Part shown: piece by piece, positions 9,189-18,005 of the stretch
How positions within the stretch are numbered: position 1 is the first letter of the stretch
Layout: each line of letters opens with the position of its first letter
Assembly: GCF_900102745.1 (NCBI RefSeq)
Contig: NZ_FMZF01000001.1
Location: 930,001 to 994,000 of the forward strand
Direction of reading: 5' to 3'
DNA: 64,000 bases
Origin: Geodermatophilus telluris
GTDB taxonomy: Bacteria > Actinomycetota > Actinomycetes > Mycobacteriales > Geodermatophilaceae
The notes under the pieces: generated by a model
Database searches by the model: none
What the model was told of the DNA's origin: nothing
The model's input: only the letters and a program-made list of their open reading frames with translations
Position numbers and translations under genes: made by a program

Positions 9189-9881
9189 CTAGCGGGCGCC
9201 CTCGCCCGATCGATGCGCAGGGTTCCCGTCGGCGCCGACGGCGCGCACCCAGACCGTGGTCAGGGTCCGCAGCAGCGCCTCGCGGTCGAAGTCGCGGCCG
9301 AGGGTGAGCCACACGTAGCAGGTGTGGTCGACCATCGCGCCGAGGACCTCCGCGGCCAGCACGGGGTCCAGCGCGCGGTCGGCGACCCCGGCCGCCTGCT
9401 GGTGGGCGATCCCGCGGGCGGCGCGCTCCACGAACGCCTCGCGCACCTGCAGCCGCAGCTGCCGCAGCTCGGGCGTGAACGTGCCGACCTGCTCGATCAG
9501 CGCGATGACCCGCGCCCGCGGGCGGTAGGCGTCGACGAAGCGCTCCATCGCCGCGTGCGCACGCTCGTAGGGCGTCCCGTCGTGGACGTCGGTGCGCAGC
9601 GCGACGAGCAGCTCGTCGGCCACGGCGGTGGCCACGGCCCGGAAGACGGCGTCCTTGGAGTCGAAGTAGGTGTAGAAGGTGCCCTGGGCGACCCGCGCCT
9701 CGGCGACGATGTCGGCCACCCGGGTGTCGAGGAACCCGCGCCGCTCGAAGACCCGGCGCGCGGCGTCGAGCAGGGCGGCCTTGCGCGCCTGGCCCCGGTC
9801 GGTCAGCGGCCCGGCCTCGCGGCGCTCCTGCTGGCCGGGGCCGCCCGCCATGCCGACGCCGGCGACCCGCGGTGCGCTCAC
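9189..9881 (-). CDS. TetR/AcrR family regulator of the acyl-CoA catabolic block
   Basis: This 230-residue protein has a TetR helix-turn-helix near residues 35-75 (ALLDAARRVFERRGF, then VAQGTFYTYFDSKDAVF). The GTG start overlaps the stop of the upstream crotonase gene (GTGA), so it is the last gene of the leftward operon and probably regulates it. A later in-frame ATG at 9851 is possible. TetR proteins of acyl-CoA operons usually sense an acyl-CoA intermediate; that is inference here. Confidence 0.85.
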   Translation of the reverse strand: MSAPRVAGVGMAGGPGQQERREAGPLTDRGQARKAALLDAARRVFERRGFLDTRVADIVAEARVAQGTFYTYFDSKDAVFRAVATAVADELLVALRTDVHDGTPYERAHAAMERFVDAYRPRARVIALIEQVGTFTPELRQLRLQVREAFVERAARGIAHQQAAGVADRALDPVLAAEVLGAMVDHTCYVWLTLGRDFDREALLRTLTTVWVRAVGADGNPAHRSGEGAR

Positions 9882-10681
9882 GGGCCGCCCTCCCCCGACC
9901 CCGCGAGCTGCGCGCGGCCGCGGTCGAGCAGGCCGGCGCGCCGGCGCTCCACCTCGGCGGGGTCGTGGCGCGCCGCCCACTCGGCGGCGGTGGCGGCCTC
10001 GACGGCGAACCCCTCGCCCACGGCGGCGGCCTCGACGTCGCGGTAGGAGCGCAGCAGCCGGCGGACGGCGGCGCGGTCGTTGCCGGCGATGGTGGCCGCC
10101 AGCCGGTGCGCGGTGGGCAGCAGCTCGGCGTGCGGCACGACCTCGGTGACCAGGCCCGCGCGCAGCGCCTCGGCGGCGGAGAGGTGGTCGCCGGTGAGGC
10201 TCATCCGGCGGGCCAGGCCGCGGCCGACGGCCAGCGGGAGCAGCACGGTCAGCCCCCAGCCGGGCAGGACGCCGACCCGGGCGTGGGTGTCGGCGAAGCG
10301 GGCCCGCTCGGAGGCCACCAGGACGTCGCAGTGCAGCGCCAGCTCCAGGCCACCGGTGACCGCCGCGCCGTTGACCGCCCCGACCACCGGCGTGGACAGC
10401 CGCGCCCACGGCTGCCAGGACGGCCGCCCCTCGTCGCCACCCGCGGACGGGTCGATCCCGCCGCTGCCCAGCTCGCGCAGGTCCAGCCCGGCGCAGAACG
10501 CCGGGTCCGCGCCGGTGAGCACGACGGCCCCGACGGCGTCGTCGGCGTCCAGCGCGGCCATCGCCTCCCGCAGCCGGGCCAGCAGCCCGGGCGAGAGCGC
10601 GTTGCGGACCGCGGGCCGGTGCAGCGTGACGGTGGCGACCGGTCCGTCCCGCTCGACGAGGACGACGTCGGGCTCGGTCAC
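9878..10681 (-). CDS. Enoyl-CoA hydratase/isomerase (crotonase) family protein
   Basis: This 267-residue crotonase has RPAVRNALSPGLL, the oxyanion-hole segment FCAGLDLREL and AAVTGGLELALHCD. The glutamate of GGLEL aligns with the first catalytic Glu of classic hydratases. The second Glu position appears replaced (ADTHARVGVLPG), so the reaction may differ from simple hydration. It starts at a GTG five bases after the preceding acyl-CoA dehydrogenase stop and ends in a four-base overlap with the TetR gene. Confidence 0.85.
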   Translation of the reverse strand: MTEPDVVLVERDGPVATVTLHRPAVRNALSPGLLARLREAMAALDADDAVGAVVLTGADPAFCAGLDLRELGSGGIDPSAGGDEGRPSWQPWARLSTPVVGAVNGAAVTGGLELALHCDVLVASERARFADTHARVGVLPGWGLTVLLPLAVGRGLARRMSLTGDHLSAAEALRAGLVTEVVPHAELLPTAHRLAATIAGNDRAAVRRLLRSYRDVEAAAVGEGFAVEAATAAEWAARHDPAEVERRRAGLLDRGRAQLAGSGEGGP

Positions 10682-10686
10682 CGCCG

Positions 10687-11799
10687 TCAGGCCGGCTCGA
10701 GGACGGCGTCGGCCAGCCGGGCGGCCGCCGCGGCCCGCCCGCCGAGCAGCGCCGCGTCGCTGACCGCGCGCTTGTAGTGCAGGTGGGTGGGGTGCTCCCA
10801 GGTGAAGCCGGTGCCGCCGTGCACCTGGACGGTGCCCCTGGCCACCCGCAGGTGCGCCTCGGTGGTGACGACGGTGGCCAGGTCGGCGGCCAGCGCGGGG
10901 TCGTCGGTGCCCTCGTCGGCGGCCCACGCCGCGTGGTAGGCGGCCGACCGGGCGTGCTCGACGTCGACGAGCATGTCCGCGCAGCGGTGCTTGATCGCCT
11001 GGAACGAGCCGATCGGCCGGCCGAACTGCAGCCGGGTGCGGGCGTGCTCGACCGCGGAGTCCAGCAGCCGCTGGGCGCTGCCGACGGCCGCCGCGGCCAG
11101 CACGACCGCGGCGGTCCGGCGGGCGGTGGCGACGGCGTCCGCGGCGGCCCCTGCGGACCCGACCGGGCGGGCCGCGACGCCGTCGAACCGCAGCCGGGCC
11201 TGCCGGCGGGTGAGGTCCAGGCCGGACTGCACCTCGCGGGTCAGCCCGGGCGCGCCGCCGTCGACGAGGTGCAGCGCCGGCCCCTGCTCGCCGGCGGCCA
11301 GCACGAGCAGCGCGTCGGCGGCCGCGCCGTCGAGGACGTGCGCCTGCCCGCCGGTCAGCGTCCCGCCGTCGGTGGTCACCGACGGCTGCGCCGGCGCCCA
11401 GGTGCCGCGGTCGTCGGTGGCGGCCAGCGCGAGCACCGTCGAGCCGTCGAGGACGCCGGGCAGCAGCTCGGCGGCGACCGCGTCGTCGCCGGCGGCCAGC
11501 AGCGCCGGGACGGCGAGGGCGACGGTGCCCAGCAGCGGCCCGCCCAGCAGCGTGCGGCCGGTCTCCTCGGCCAGCAGCGCGAGCTCGACCAGCCCCGCGC
11601 CGGCGCCGCCGTGCTCCTCGGGGACGGCGAGGCCGAGCAGCCCGACGTCGGCGCCCAGCCGCCGCCAGACGGTGCGGTCGAAGCCCTCCGGGGTGCCCAT
11701 CAGCCGGCGCACCTCCGCCTCCGGGGACCACCGGGTGCACACGTCGCGGGCGACCTCGCGCAGCGCCCGCTGCTCGGCGGTGAACTCGAACTCGACCAC
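10687..11799 (-). CDS. Acyl-CoA dehydrogenase family protein (short form)
   Basis: This 370-residue FAD enzyme begins VVEFEFTAEQRALREVARDV and carries VPEEHGGAGAGLVEL. A C-terminal helical domain follows with RLQFGRPIGSFQAIKHRCADM and VQVHGGTGFTWEHPTHLHYKR. It is shorter than usual acyl-CoA dehydrogenases, and the middle beta-domain looks degenerate. In steroid degraders such subunits pair with another FadE to form heterotetramers. The partner may be the dehydrogenase at 12580-13791 in the same operon. The GTG start at 11799 has a GAGAGG site. Confidence 0.85.
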   Translation of the reverse strand: MVEFEFTAEQRALREVARDVCTRWSPEAEVRRLMGTPEGFDRTVWRRLGADVGLLGLAVPEEHGGAGAGLVELALLAEETGRTLLGGPLLGTVALAVPALLAAGDDAVAAELLPGVLDGSTVLALAATDDRGTWAPAQPSVTTDGGTLTGGQAHVLDGAAADALLVLAAGEQGPALHLVDGGAPGLTREVQSGLDLTRRQARLRFDGVAARPVGSAGAAADAVATARRTAAVVLAAAAVGSAQRLLDSAVEHARTRLQFGRPIGSFQAIKHRCADMLVDVEHARSAAYHAAWAADEGTDDPALAADLATVVTTEAHLRVARGTVQVHGGTGFTWEHPTHLHYKRAVSDAALLGGRAAAAARLADAVLEPA

Positions 11800-11816
11800 G
11801 GGCCGGTCCTCTCGGG

Positions 11817-12587
11817 TCAGAAGGTGCCGCCGTCGACGACGACGCGCTGGTCGGTGAGGTAGGCGCAGGCGGGGTCGACCAGCGCGCGGACGACGGCGGC
11901 GACGTCCTGCGGGGTGCACACCCGGCCGAAGGGCGAGCCGGCGTCGAGCGCGCGGATGTCGGCTCCCTCGCGGGTGGCCCGCACCAGCCGGCGGCCCATC
12001 TCGGTGTCCACCAGGCCGGGGGCGACGATGTTGACCCGGACGCCGTTGCCCCGCTCCTCGCGGGCCAGCACGTGGGCCATCGCCTCGGCGGCGGCCTTGG
12101 CCATCGCGTAGGGCGCGCCGCCGGCCGACCACGCGCCCGCGGCGACGCTGCTCACGACGACGACGTCCGAGCGCGCGTGCCGGCGCAGGTGCGGCAGCGC
12201 GGCCCGGACCAGCTGGTGCGGCCCGACCGCGTGGACGGCGAGCAGCCGGGACACCTCCTCGGCCGTCGTCTCGCCCACCGGCAGCCCCCGGCTGGCGATG
12301 CCGGCGTTGCTGACCAGCAGGTCGAGACCGCCGAACTCCGCCACGGCGGCCTCGACCGCGCGGGCCGACGCCGCCGGGTCCTCGACGGAGGCCTGGACCG
12401 GGAGCACCGCAGCGCCCTCGCCGGTGAGCGTCCCGGCGAGCTCCTCGGCGGCGGCCCGGTCGCGGCGGTAGGTGAGCGCGACGGCGGCACCGGCCCGCGC
12501 CAGCTCGGCGGTGATCGCCGCGCCGATGCCGCGGCCGCCGCCGGTGACCAGGGCGACCCGGCCGGTGAGCGGCCCCCGCTCAGCCAC
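11817..12587 (-). CDS. SDR family oxidoreductase
   Basis: This 256-residue short-chain dehydrogenase has the NAD(P) motif TGGGRGIG, the NAG segment LLVSNAGIA and the active-site YAMAKAAAEA (YxxxK). The end VVVDGGTF is typical. It likely oxidises a 3-hydroxyacyl or other hydroxy intermediate. The GTG start overlaps the upstream acyl-CoA dehydrogenase stop by eight bases, showing tight coupling in the leftward operon. Confidence 0.87.
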   Translation of the reverse strand: MAERGPLTGRVALVTGGGRGIGAAITAELARAGAAVALTYRRDRAAAEELAGTLTGEGAAVLPVQASVEDPAASARAVEAAVAEFGGLDLLVSNAGIASRGLPVGETTAEEVSRLLAVHAVGPHQLVRAALPHLRRHARSDVVVVSSVAAGAWSAGGAPYAMAKAAAEAMAHVLAREERGNGVRVNIVAPGLVDTEMGRRLVRATREGADIRALDAGSPFGRVCTPQDVAAVVRALVDPACAYLTDQRVVVDGGTF

Positions 12588-13791
12588 GGGGGACCTCGCG
12601 CCACGGCCGGTTGGTGTCGGTCCGGGGCTCCCCGGGCAGGCCGAGCAGCCGCTCGCCGAGGATGTTCCGGAGCACCTCGGACGTGCCGCCCTCGATGGTG
12701 TTGGCGCGCGAGCGCAGGAACGCGCGCTGCACGTCCCCGGCCCCGGCGGTCTCGTCGGTGGCGTCGTCGACGCCGTCCGGCGGGTCGTAGGAGCCGTAGA
12801 GGGTGGCCTCGACGCCGAGCAGGTCCATGCAGAAGTCGTAGACCGCCTGGTTGAGCTCGGCGCCGACCAGCTTGGGGATGCTGCCCTCGGGCCCGACCGG
12901 CCGGTCGCCGCTCTCCACCCGCTGCCGCTCGCCGGTGAGCCGGGCGGCGTCGGCGGCGGCGAACAGCTGGGTGAGCCGGTCGCGCAGCGTCGGGGTGCGC
13001 AGGTCGGGGCGCTCGCGCCAGAGCCGCAGCGCCGTGCCGATGCTGCCGCTGCCCCGCCGGCTGCTGCCGCCGCCGATGGCGCGCCGCTCGTTCATCAGCG
13101 TGGTCATCGCGACCCGCCAGCCCTGCCCGACCTCGCCCAACCGGTGGCTGTCGGGGATGCGGGCGCCGTCGAGGTGGACCTCGTTGAACTCCGCGGCGCC
13201 GGTCATCTGCCGCAACGGGCGGACCTCGACGCCGGGGTCGGTCATGTCGAGCACGAAGTAGGTCAGCCCGCGGTGCTTGGGCACGTCGGGGTCGGTGCGG
13301 GCGAGCAGCAGCGCGCGGCGGGCCCGGTGGGCGAGGCTGGTCCACACCTTCTGGCCCTCGACCACCCAGGTGTCGCCGTCGAGGACCGCGCGGGTGGCCA
13401 GCCCGGCGAGGTCGGAGCCGGCGCCGGGCTCGCTGAACAGCTGGCACCACAGCTCCTCGCAGGTGGCCAGCGGGCGCAGCAGCTCCGCGGCGACCTCGGG
13501 CCGGGCGTGCTCGACCACGGTGGGCGCGGCCATGCCGTAGCCGATCGGGTTGATCGCGAAGGGCACCGGCCCGCCGGCGCCCTGCAGGACCGAGTCGGCG
13601 AGGTCCTGCAGGCCGGCCTCGACGCCGAGCCCGCCCGAGCCGTGGGGGAAGTGCACCCAGGCGAGGCCGGCGTCGAAGCAGGCGCCGAGGAACTCATCGC
13701 GCGGGGTGGACGCCGGCGGGTGCTCGGCGACGACGCGGCGGGCGGTCTCCGCCACCAGCTCGCGGTGGCTCGTGGGGGCGGTGGTGGTCAC
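12580..13791 (-). CDS. Acyl-CoA dehydrogenase family protein
   Basis: This 403-residue protein is a FAD-dependent acyl-CoA dehydrogenase. The flavin/substrate segment CQLFSEPGAGSDLAGL, the VEGQKVWTSLAHRARRALLLART stretch and the C-terminal NTIEGGTSEVLRNILGERLLGLP are all family signatures. It introduces a double bond at C2-C3 of an acyl-CoA and passes electrons to ETF. The GTG start at 13791 has a GAGAGAGG site like its neighbours. It may pair with the shorter dehydrogenase downstream. Confidence 0.9.
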   Translation of the reverse strand: MTTTAPTSHRELVAETARRVVAEHPPASTPRDEFLGACFDAGLAWVHFPHGSGGLGVEAGLQDLADSVLQGAGGPVPFAINPIGYGMAAPTVVEHARPEVAAELLRPLATCEELWCQLFSEPGAGSDLAGLATRAVLDGDTWVVEGQKVWTSLAHRARRALLLARTDPDVPKHRGLTYFVLDMTDPGVEVRPLRQMTGAAEFNEVHLDGARIPDSHRLGEVGQGWRVAMTTLMNERRAIGGGSSRRGSGSIGTALRLWRERPDLRTPTLRDRLTQLFAAADAARLTGERQRVESGDRPVGPEGSIPKLVGAELNQAVYDFCMDLLGVEATLYGSYDPPDGVDDATDETAGAGDVQRAFLRSRANTIEGGTSEVLRNILGERLLGLPGEPRTDTNRPWREVPRG

Positions 13792-13829
13792 CGGGGACCT
13801 CTCTCGGGCAGCGGGGTCGGGCGGCTCGG

Positions 13830-14642
13830 TCAGGCGTCGTGGAAGACGGGCGCGCGGCGGCCGCGGAACGCCTGGGCGGCCTCGTCGGCGTCCCGGGTGT
13901 AGGTGGCGAGGATCTGCGTGCGGTTCTCCAGGTCGATGCCGGCCTGCAGGCTGCCGACCTCGAGCTGGCTCCACATGACCTCCTTGGTCAGGCGCACGCC
14001 CATCGGCGAGTTGGCCAGCACCGCGCGGGCGGTCTCCAGCGCGGCGTCGAGCACCTCGCCGTCGGGGACGACGCGGCTGACCAGGCCGGTGCGGTCGGCC
14101 TCGGCGGCGTCGACGAGCCGTCCGGTGAGCAGCATCTCGAAGGCGCGGGAGGCGCCGACCAGCCGCGGCAGCAGCCAGCTGACGCCGATGTCGCAGCCGG
14201 ACAGCCCGAGCCGCACGAACGCGACGCCGAACACCGCGCTCGCCGCGGCGACCCGGACGTCGGAGGCCAGCGCGAGGGCCAGTCCCCCGCCGGCCGCGGG
14301 TCCGTTGACCGCGGCGACCACCACCTGCGGCAGCCCGCGGAGCTTCGGCACCAACGCGGCGATGTGCTGCTGCAGCGCCAGCCGCCGCTGCGGGCTGTCC
14401 TCCTCGCCCCGCCGTCCCTCGCCGCCCATGTCGTAGGCGGTGAGGTCCAGCCCCGCGCAGAAGCCGCGGCCGGCGCCGGTGAGCACCAGCACCCGCACCG
14501 ACGGGTCGGCGGCCAGCCGGTCGAGGGTGGCGTGCAGCTCGCGCAGCAGGTCCGGCGACAGCGCGTTGAGCCGCTCGGGCCGGTCGAGGGTGAGCACCGC
14601 GATGCCGGGCTCGGGGGACTCCAGGCGCAGGGTGGTCGTCAC
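13830..14642 (-). CDS. Crotonase-family protein (EchA-like)
   Basis: This 270-residue protein has RPERLNALSPDLL, GFCAGLDLTAYD and GPAAGGGLALALASD, so it is a crotonase with an intact oxyanion hole. The two glutamates used by classic enoyl-CoA hydratases appear to be absent (GGLAL and VAFVRLGL). Isomerase, hydrolase or another crotonase chemistry is therefore equally likely. It lies 26 bp downstream of the next crotonase in the same leftward operon. Confidence 0.83.
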   Translation of the reverse strand: MTTTLRLESPEPGIAVLTLDRPERLNALSPDLLRELHATLDRLAADPSVRVLVLTGAGRGFCAGLDLTAYDMGGEGRRGEEDSPQRRLALQQHIAALVPKLRGLPQVVVAAVNGPAAGGGLALALASDVRVAAASAVFGVAFVRLGLSGCDIGVSWLLPRLVGASRAFEMLLTGRLVDAAEADRTGLVSRVVPDGEVLDAALETARAVLANSPMGVRLTKEVMWSQLEVGSLQAGIDLENRTQILATYTRDADEAAQAFRGRRAPVFHDA

Positions 14643-14668
14643 GGGCGTCTCCCTCGGTCAGGTGTGGC

Positions 14669-15454
14669 TCAGCGGCCGGTGAAGCGCGGCTCGCGCTTGT
14701 CGAGGAAGGCGGCGACGGCCTCGCGGAAGTCGGCGGTGCCGAAGTTGACCTCCTGGCTGCGCGCCTCGTCCTCCAGCGCCCGCTCCAGGCCGACCTCGAA
14801 GGAGTCGGCGAGCATCCGCTTGGACGAGCGCAGCGCCACCGGCGGCCCGGCGGCCAGCCGCGCGGCCAGCGCCGCGACCGCCGCGTCGAGCTCCTCCGGC
14901 GGCACGACCTGGCGCACCAGCCCGGCCTCCAGCGCCTCCGCGGCGTCGACGACCTCGCCGAGCAGCACCAGCTCCCGGGCCCGGCGCAGCCCCACCAGCC
15001 GCGGCAGCAGCCACGAGCCGCCGAAGTCCACGGACAGGCCGCGGCGGACGAAGATCTCGGAGAACCGCGCCCGGTCGGTGGCGACGACGAAGTCGCAGCC
15101 CAGGGCGAGGTTCATGCCCGCGCCCACCGCGACGCCGTCGACCCGGGCGATCGTCGGCACGGGCAGCCGGTGCAGCGCCAGGCAGGCGCCGGTCACCTCG
15201 GCCATGCCCGCCAGCGGGGCGGCCGGCCGCTCGTCGCGGGCGGCGAGGTCGGCGCCGGCGCAGAAGTCGGTGCCCGCGCCGGTCACCACCAGCACCCGGG
15301 CGTCGGAGCGGCCCACCTCCTCGAGCGCCTCGCGCAGCAGCCGCCAGGCCCGCGGCGGCACCGCGTTCTTCCGCCGGGGGTTGGCCAGCGTGAGCGTCGC
15401 GACGTCGCCGTCCCGGGTCAGCGCGACCGGTGCCGGATCGCCCTCGGGGGTCAC
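14669..15454 (-). CDS. Crotonase-family protein (PaaG-like)
   Basis: This 261-residue protein has NPRRKNAVPPRAW, DFCAGADLAARD, GVAVGAGMNLALGCD and VRRGLSVDFGGSWLLPRLVG. The last motif, with an Asp before GGSWLLPR, resembles PaaG-type isomerase/hydratases, and the classic hydratase glutamates are not evident. The GTG start at 15454 overlaps the stop of the LLM oxidoreductase gene (GTGA), so it is translated in step with it. Confidence 0.84.
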   Translation of the reverse strand: MTPEGDPAPVALTRDGDVATLTLANPRRKNAVPPRAWRLLREALEEVGRSDARVLVVTGAGTDFCAGADLAARDERPAAPLAGMAEVTGACLALHRLPVPTIARVDGVAVGAGMNLALGCDFVVATDRARFSEIFVRRGLSVDFGGSWLLPRLVGLRRARELVLLGEVVDAAEALEAGLVRQVVPPEELDAAVAALAARLAAGPPVALRSSKRMLADSFEVGLERALEDEARSQEVNFGTADFREAVAAFLDKREPRFTGR

Positions 15455-16497
15455 AGGTCGGCCGCCAGCTGCTTGAGCTGCTCGACGGTGCGCAGCCGGT
15501 CGGCCCGCTCGGGCTGCACCAGGGAGGTGACCAGCGTGGTGACACCGGCGTCGCGCAGCGCCGCCAGCCGCTCGGCCACCCAGCCCCGGGGGCCGACCAG
15601 CGAGGTGGCCTCGACCATCTCGGCGGGCACCGCGGCGGCGGCCTCCTCCTTGCGCCCGGACAGGTAGAGGTCCTGGACGGTGGCGGCGGCCTCGGCGAAG
15701 CCGTAGCGCACGGTCAGCTCGTTGTAGAAGTTCTTGCCGCGCGCGCCCATCCCGCCGATGTAGAGCGCGAGGCCCTCCCGCGACCGCTCGCGCAGCTCCT
15801 CCAGGCCCTCCCCGATCGCGCACGGGACGCCGACGCGGACGTCGAGCGGCCCCAGCGCCGGGTCCCGCTTCGCCCGCCCCGCCTCCAGCGACGGTCCCCA
15901 GATCTCGGCGGCCCGCTCGGGGACGAAGAAGATCGGCTCCCAGCCCTCGGCGATCTCGGCGGTCATCTCGACGTTCCTCGGCCCGATCGAGGCCAGCGCG
16001 ACCGGGATCCGCTCGCGGACCGGGGTGTTGATCAGCTTGAGCGGCTTGCCCAGGCCGGTGCCCTGGTCGGGCGGCAGCGGGATCGTGTAGTGCTTCCCCT
16101 CGTACACCACGCGCTCGCGGCGCCACACCATCCGGCAGATCTCCACGATCTCCCGCAGCCGGCCCAGCGGCGCGTCGTAGCGGACGCCGTGGAAGCCCTC
16201 CACCACCTGCGGCCCGCTCGCGCCCAGGCCCAGGGTGAACCGCCCGTCGGAGACGGAGTCCAGTCCGGCCGCCGTCATCGCGGTGAGCGTGGGGGTGCGG
16301 GTGAGCGCCTGGAGGATGCCGCTGGTCAGCTCCACGCGCTCGGTGACCGCGGCCAGGTACCCGAGCTGGCTGACCGCGTCGAAGCTGTAGGCCTCGGCGA
16401 TGGACACCAGGTCCAGGCCGGCCTTCTCCAGGTCGGTGACCTCGTGGGCCGCCTCGCGGAAGCCGCCGCTGTAGGCGATCCGCATGCCGATGCGCAT
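15451..16497 (-). CDS. LLM-class flavin/F420-dependent oxidoreductase
   Basis: This 348-residue TIM-barrel protein belongs to the luciferase-like monooxygenase class, in the actinobacterial subgroup that typically binds F420. Features include an N-terminal MRIAYSGGF, LTSGILQALTRTPTLTAM and RFTLGLGASGPQVVEGFHG. It is the first gene of the leftward catabolic operon. Oxidation of an acyl or alcohol group using F420 is the most likely role, but FMN dependence cannot be excluded. Confidence 0.85.
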   Translation of the reverse strand: MRIGMRIAYSGGFREAAHEVTDLEKAGLDLVSIAEAYSFDAVSQLGYLAAVTERVELTSGILQALTRTPTLTAMTAAGLDSVSDGRFTLGLGASGPQVVEGFHGVRYDAPLGRLREIVEICRMVWRRERVVYEGKHYTIPLPPDQGTGLGKPLKLINTPVRERIPVALASIGPRNVEMTAEIAEGWEPIFFVPERAAEIWGPSLEAGRAKRDPALGPLDVRVGVPCAIGEGLEELRERSREGLALYIGGMGARGKNFYNELTVRYGFAEAAATVQDLYLSGRKEEAAAAVPAEMVEATSLVGPRGWVAERLAALRDAGVTTLVTSLVQPERADRLRTVEQLKQLAADL

Positions 16498-16703
16498 GGC
16501 CCCGCCGTCCCCTCTGCGTCGTGCGGTGGGTGCGACGTCGCCGGTGCCGTTCAGGTGACGCTGACGTCAACGTCGGGCAGTCAAGCCCTGCGGTGGGTGC
16601 GGTGTCAACGCCCGCCGGGGACGCCGGGACCCGGCGTTGACGCCGCCGATCACCCGCTGCCAGGGTCGGGGCGCCCGGCACCGCCGCCGGACAGGAGGTC
16701 CGC
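16498..16703. promoter_or_regulatory. Divergent control region of the acyl-CoA catabolic block
   Basis: This 206-bp gap separates the two divergent operons. It holds a 13-bp direct repeat TGCGGTGGGTGCG at 16522-16534 and 16589-16601, a TGACGTCA palindrome at 16562-16569, and inverted 9-mers GTCAACGCC (16604-16612) and GGCGTTGAC (16633-16641). The operon-encoded TetR protein is the obvious candidate to bind here. TTGACG-like -35 hexamers occur on both strands but no clear -10 was settled. Confidence 0.55.
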
Positions 16704-18005
16704 ATGACCACGCTGGACGACCCCGCTCCGCCTGCCCGCGGGGAGGTGCCCGGCTCCGCGCTGCCCGCCCGGCTGACCGCGCTGCTCGCCGACCTCGACG
16801 CCTTCGTCGCGGCGGAGATCGACCCGCTCGAGCAGCAGGACGACAACGTCCGCTTCTTCGACCACCGCCGCGAGTTCGCCCGCACCGACGTGGAGGCCGG
16901 CGGCGTGCCCCGGGCGGAGTGGGAGGAGCTGCTGGCCGAGGTGCGCCGCCGCGCCGACGCCGCCGGCTGGCTGCGGTACTCGCTGCCGGCCGAGCTGGGC
17001 GGGCGCGACGGCGGCAACGTGGACATGGCGGTGGTCCGCGAGCACCTCGCCCACCGCGGGCTGGGCCTGCACAACGACCTGCAGAACGAGCACAGCGTCG
17101 TCGGCAACCTCGTGGTGCCGCACCTGCTGCACCTGTTCGGCACCGCGGAGCAGCGCGAGGAGTTCGTCGAGGCGCTGGTCACCGGCGAGCGCCGGATGTC
17201 CTTCGCGCTCACCGAGCCCGACCACGGCAGCGACGCCACGTGGATGGACACCCGCGCCGAGCGCCACGGCGGCGACTGGGTGATCACGGGGCGCAAGCGC
17301 TGGATCACCGGCGTGCACACCGGCACCCACCTGCTGGTCTTCGCCCGCACCTCGGGCCGCCCGGGTGAGGCCCGCGGGATCAGCGCCCTGCTGGTGCCGA
17401 TCGACGCGCCGGGCCTGTCGGTGCCGCACTTCTGGTGGACGCTCAACATGCCCACCGACCACGGCGAGGTGGTGCTCGACGGCGTCCGGGTGCCCGGCTC
17501 CGCGGTGCTCGGCGCCGAGGGCGAGGGGCTGGCGGTGGCCCAGACCTTCGTGCACGAGAACCGGATCCGCCAGGCGGCGTCGGGCGTCGGCGCGGCGCAG
17601 TTCTGCATCGACCGCTCGGTCGAGCACGCCCGGCAGCGGCACACCTTCGGCAGGCCGCTGGCCGAGCGGCAGGCGATCCAGTGGCCGCTGGTCGAGCTGC
17701 ACACGGAGGCCGAGCTGGTCCGCACGCTCATCCGCGCCACCGCGGCCGACCTCGACGGGCTCACCGCCCGCGGCGAGCCGGCGGTGACCATCGGCCACCG
17801 CGTCTCGATGTGCAACTACCGCGGCAACCGGCTGGTGTGCGACGCCGCCGACCGGGCGATGCAGGTGCACGGCGGCATGGGCTACTCCCGGCACCTGCCC
17901 TTCGAGCACATCTACCGCCACCACCGCCGCTACCGGATCACCGAGGGCAGCGAGGAGATCCAGATGCGGCGGGTGGCCGGGCAGCTGTTCGGCTTCCTGC
18001 GGTGA
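16704..18005 (+). CDS. Acyl-CoA dehydrogenase family protein (FadE)
   Basis: This 433-residue FAD enzyme has SFALTEPDHGSDATWMDT, GRKRWITGVHTGTHLLVFART, RQRHTFGRPLAERQAIQ and VHGGMGYSRHLPFEHIYRHHRRYRI. The C-terminus TEGSEEIQMRRVAGQLF is typical. The ATG has a strong AGGAGG site. It begins the rightward operon and overlaps the phosphotransferase-like gene. This pairing is like the fused vertebrate ACAD10/ACAD11 proteins, which act on 4-hydroxyacyl-CoAs. Confidence 0.9.
   Translation: MTTLDDPAPPARGEVPGSALPARLTALLADLDAFVAAEIDPLEQQDDNVRFFDHRREFARTDVEAGGVPRAEWEELLAEVRRRADAAGWLRYSLPAELGGRDGGNVDMAVVREHLAHRGLGLHNDLQNEHSVVGNLVVPHLLHLFGTAEQREEFVEALVTGERRMSFALTEPDHGSDATWMDTRAERHGGDWVITGRKRWITGVHTGTHLLVFARTSGRPGEARGISALLVPIDAPGLSVPHFWWTLNMPTDHGEVVLDGVRVPGSAVLGAEGEGLAVAQTFVHENRIRQAASGVGAAQFCIDRSVEHARQRHTFGRPLAERQAIQWPLVELHTEAELVRTLIRATAADLDGLTARGEPAVTIGHRVSMCNYRGNRLVCDAADRAMQVHGGMGYSRHLPFEHIYRHHRRYRITEGSEEIQMRRVAGQLFGFLR

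Noticed and set aside
14669-17815. A 1048-codon leftward frame that would fuse a crotonase to an antisense region of the FadE gene
   Set aside because: Only its last 261 codons have protein-like sequence. The rest runs through the control region and antisense to a well-supported acyl-CoA dehydrogenase.
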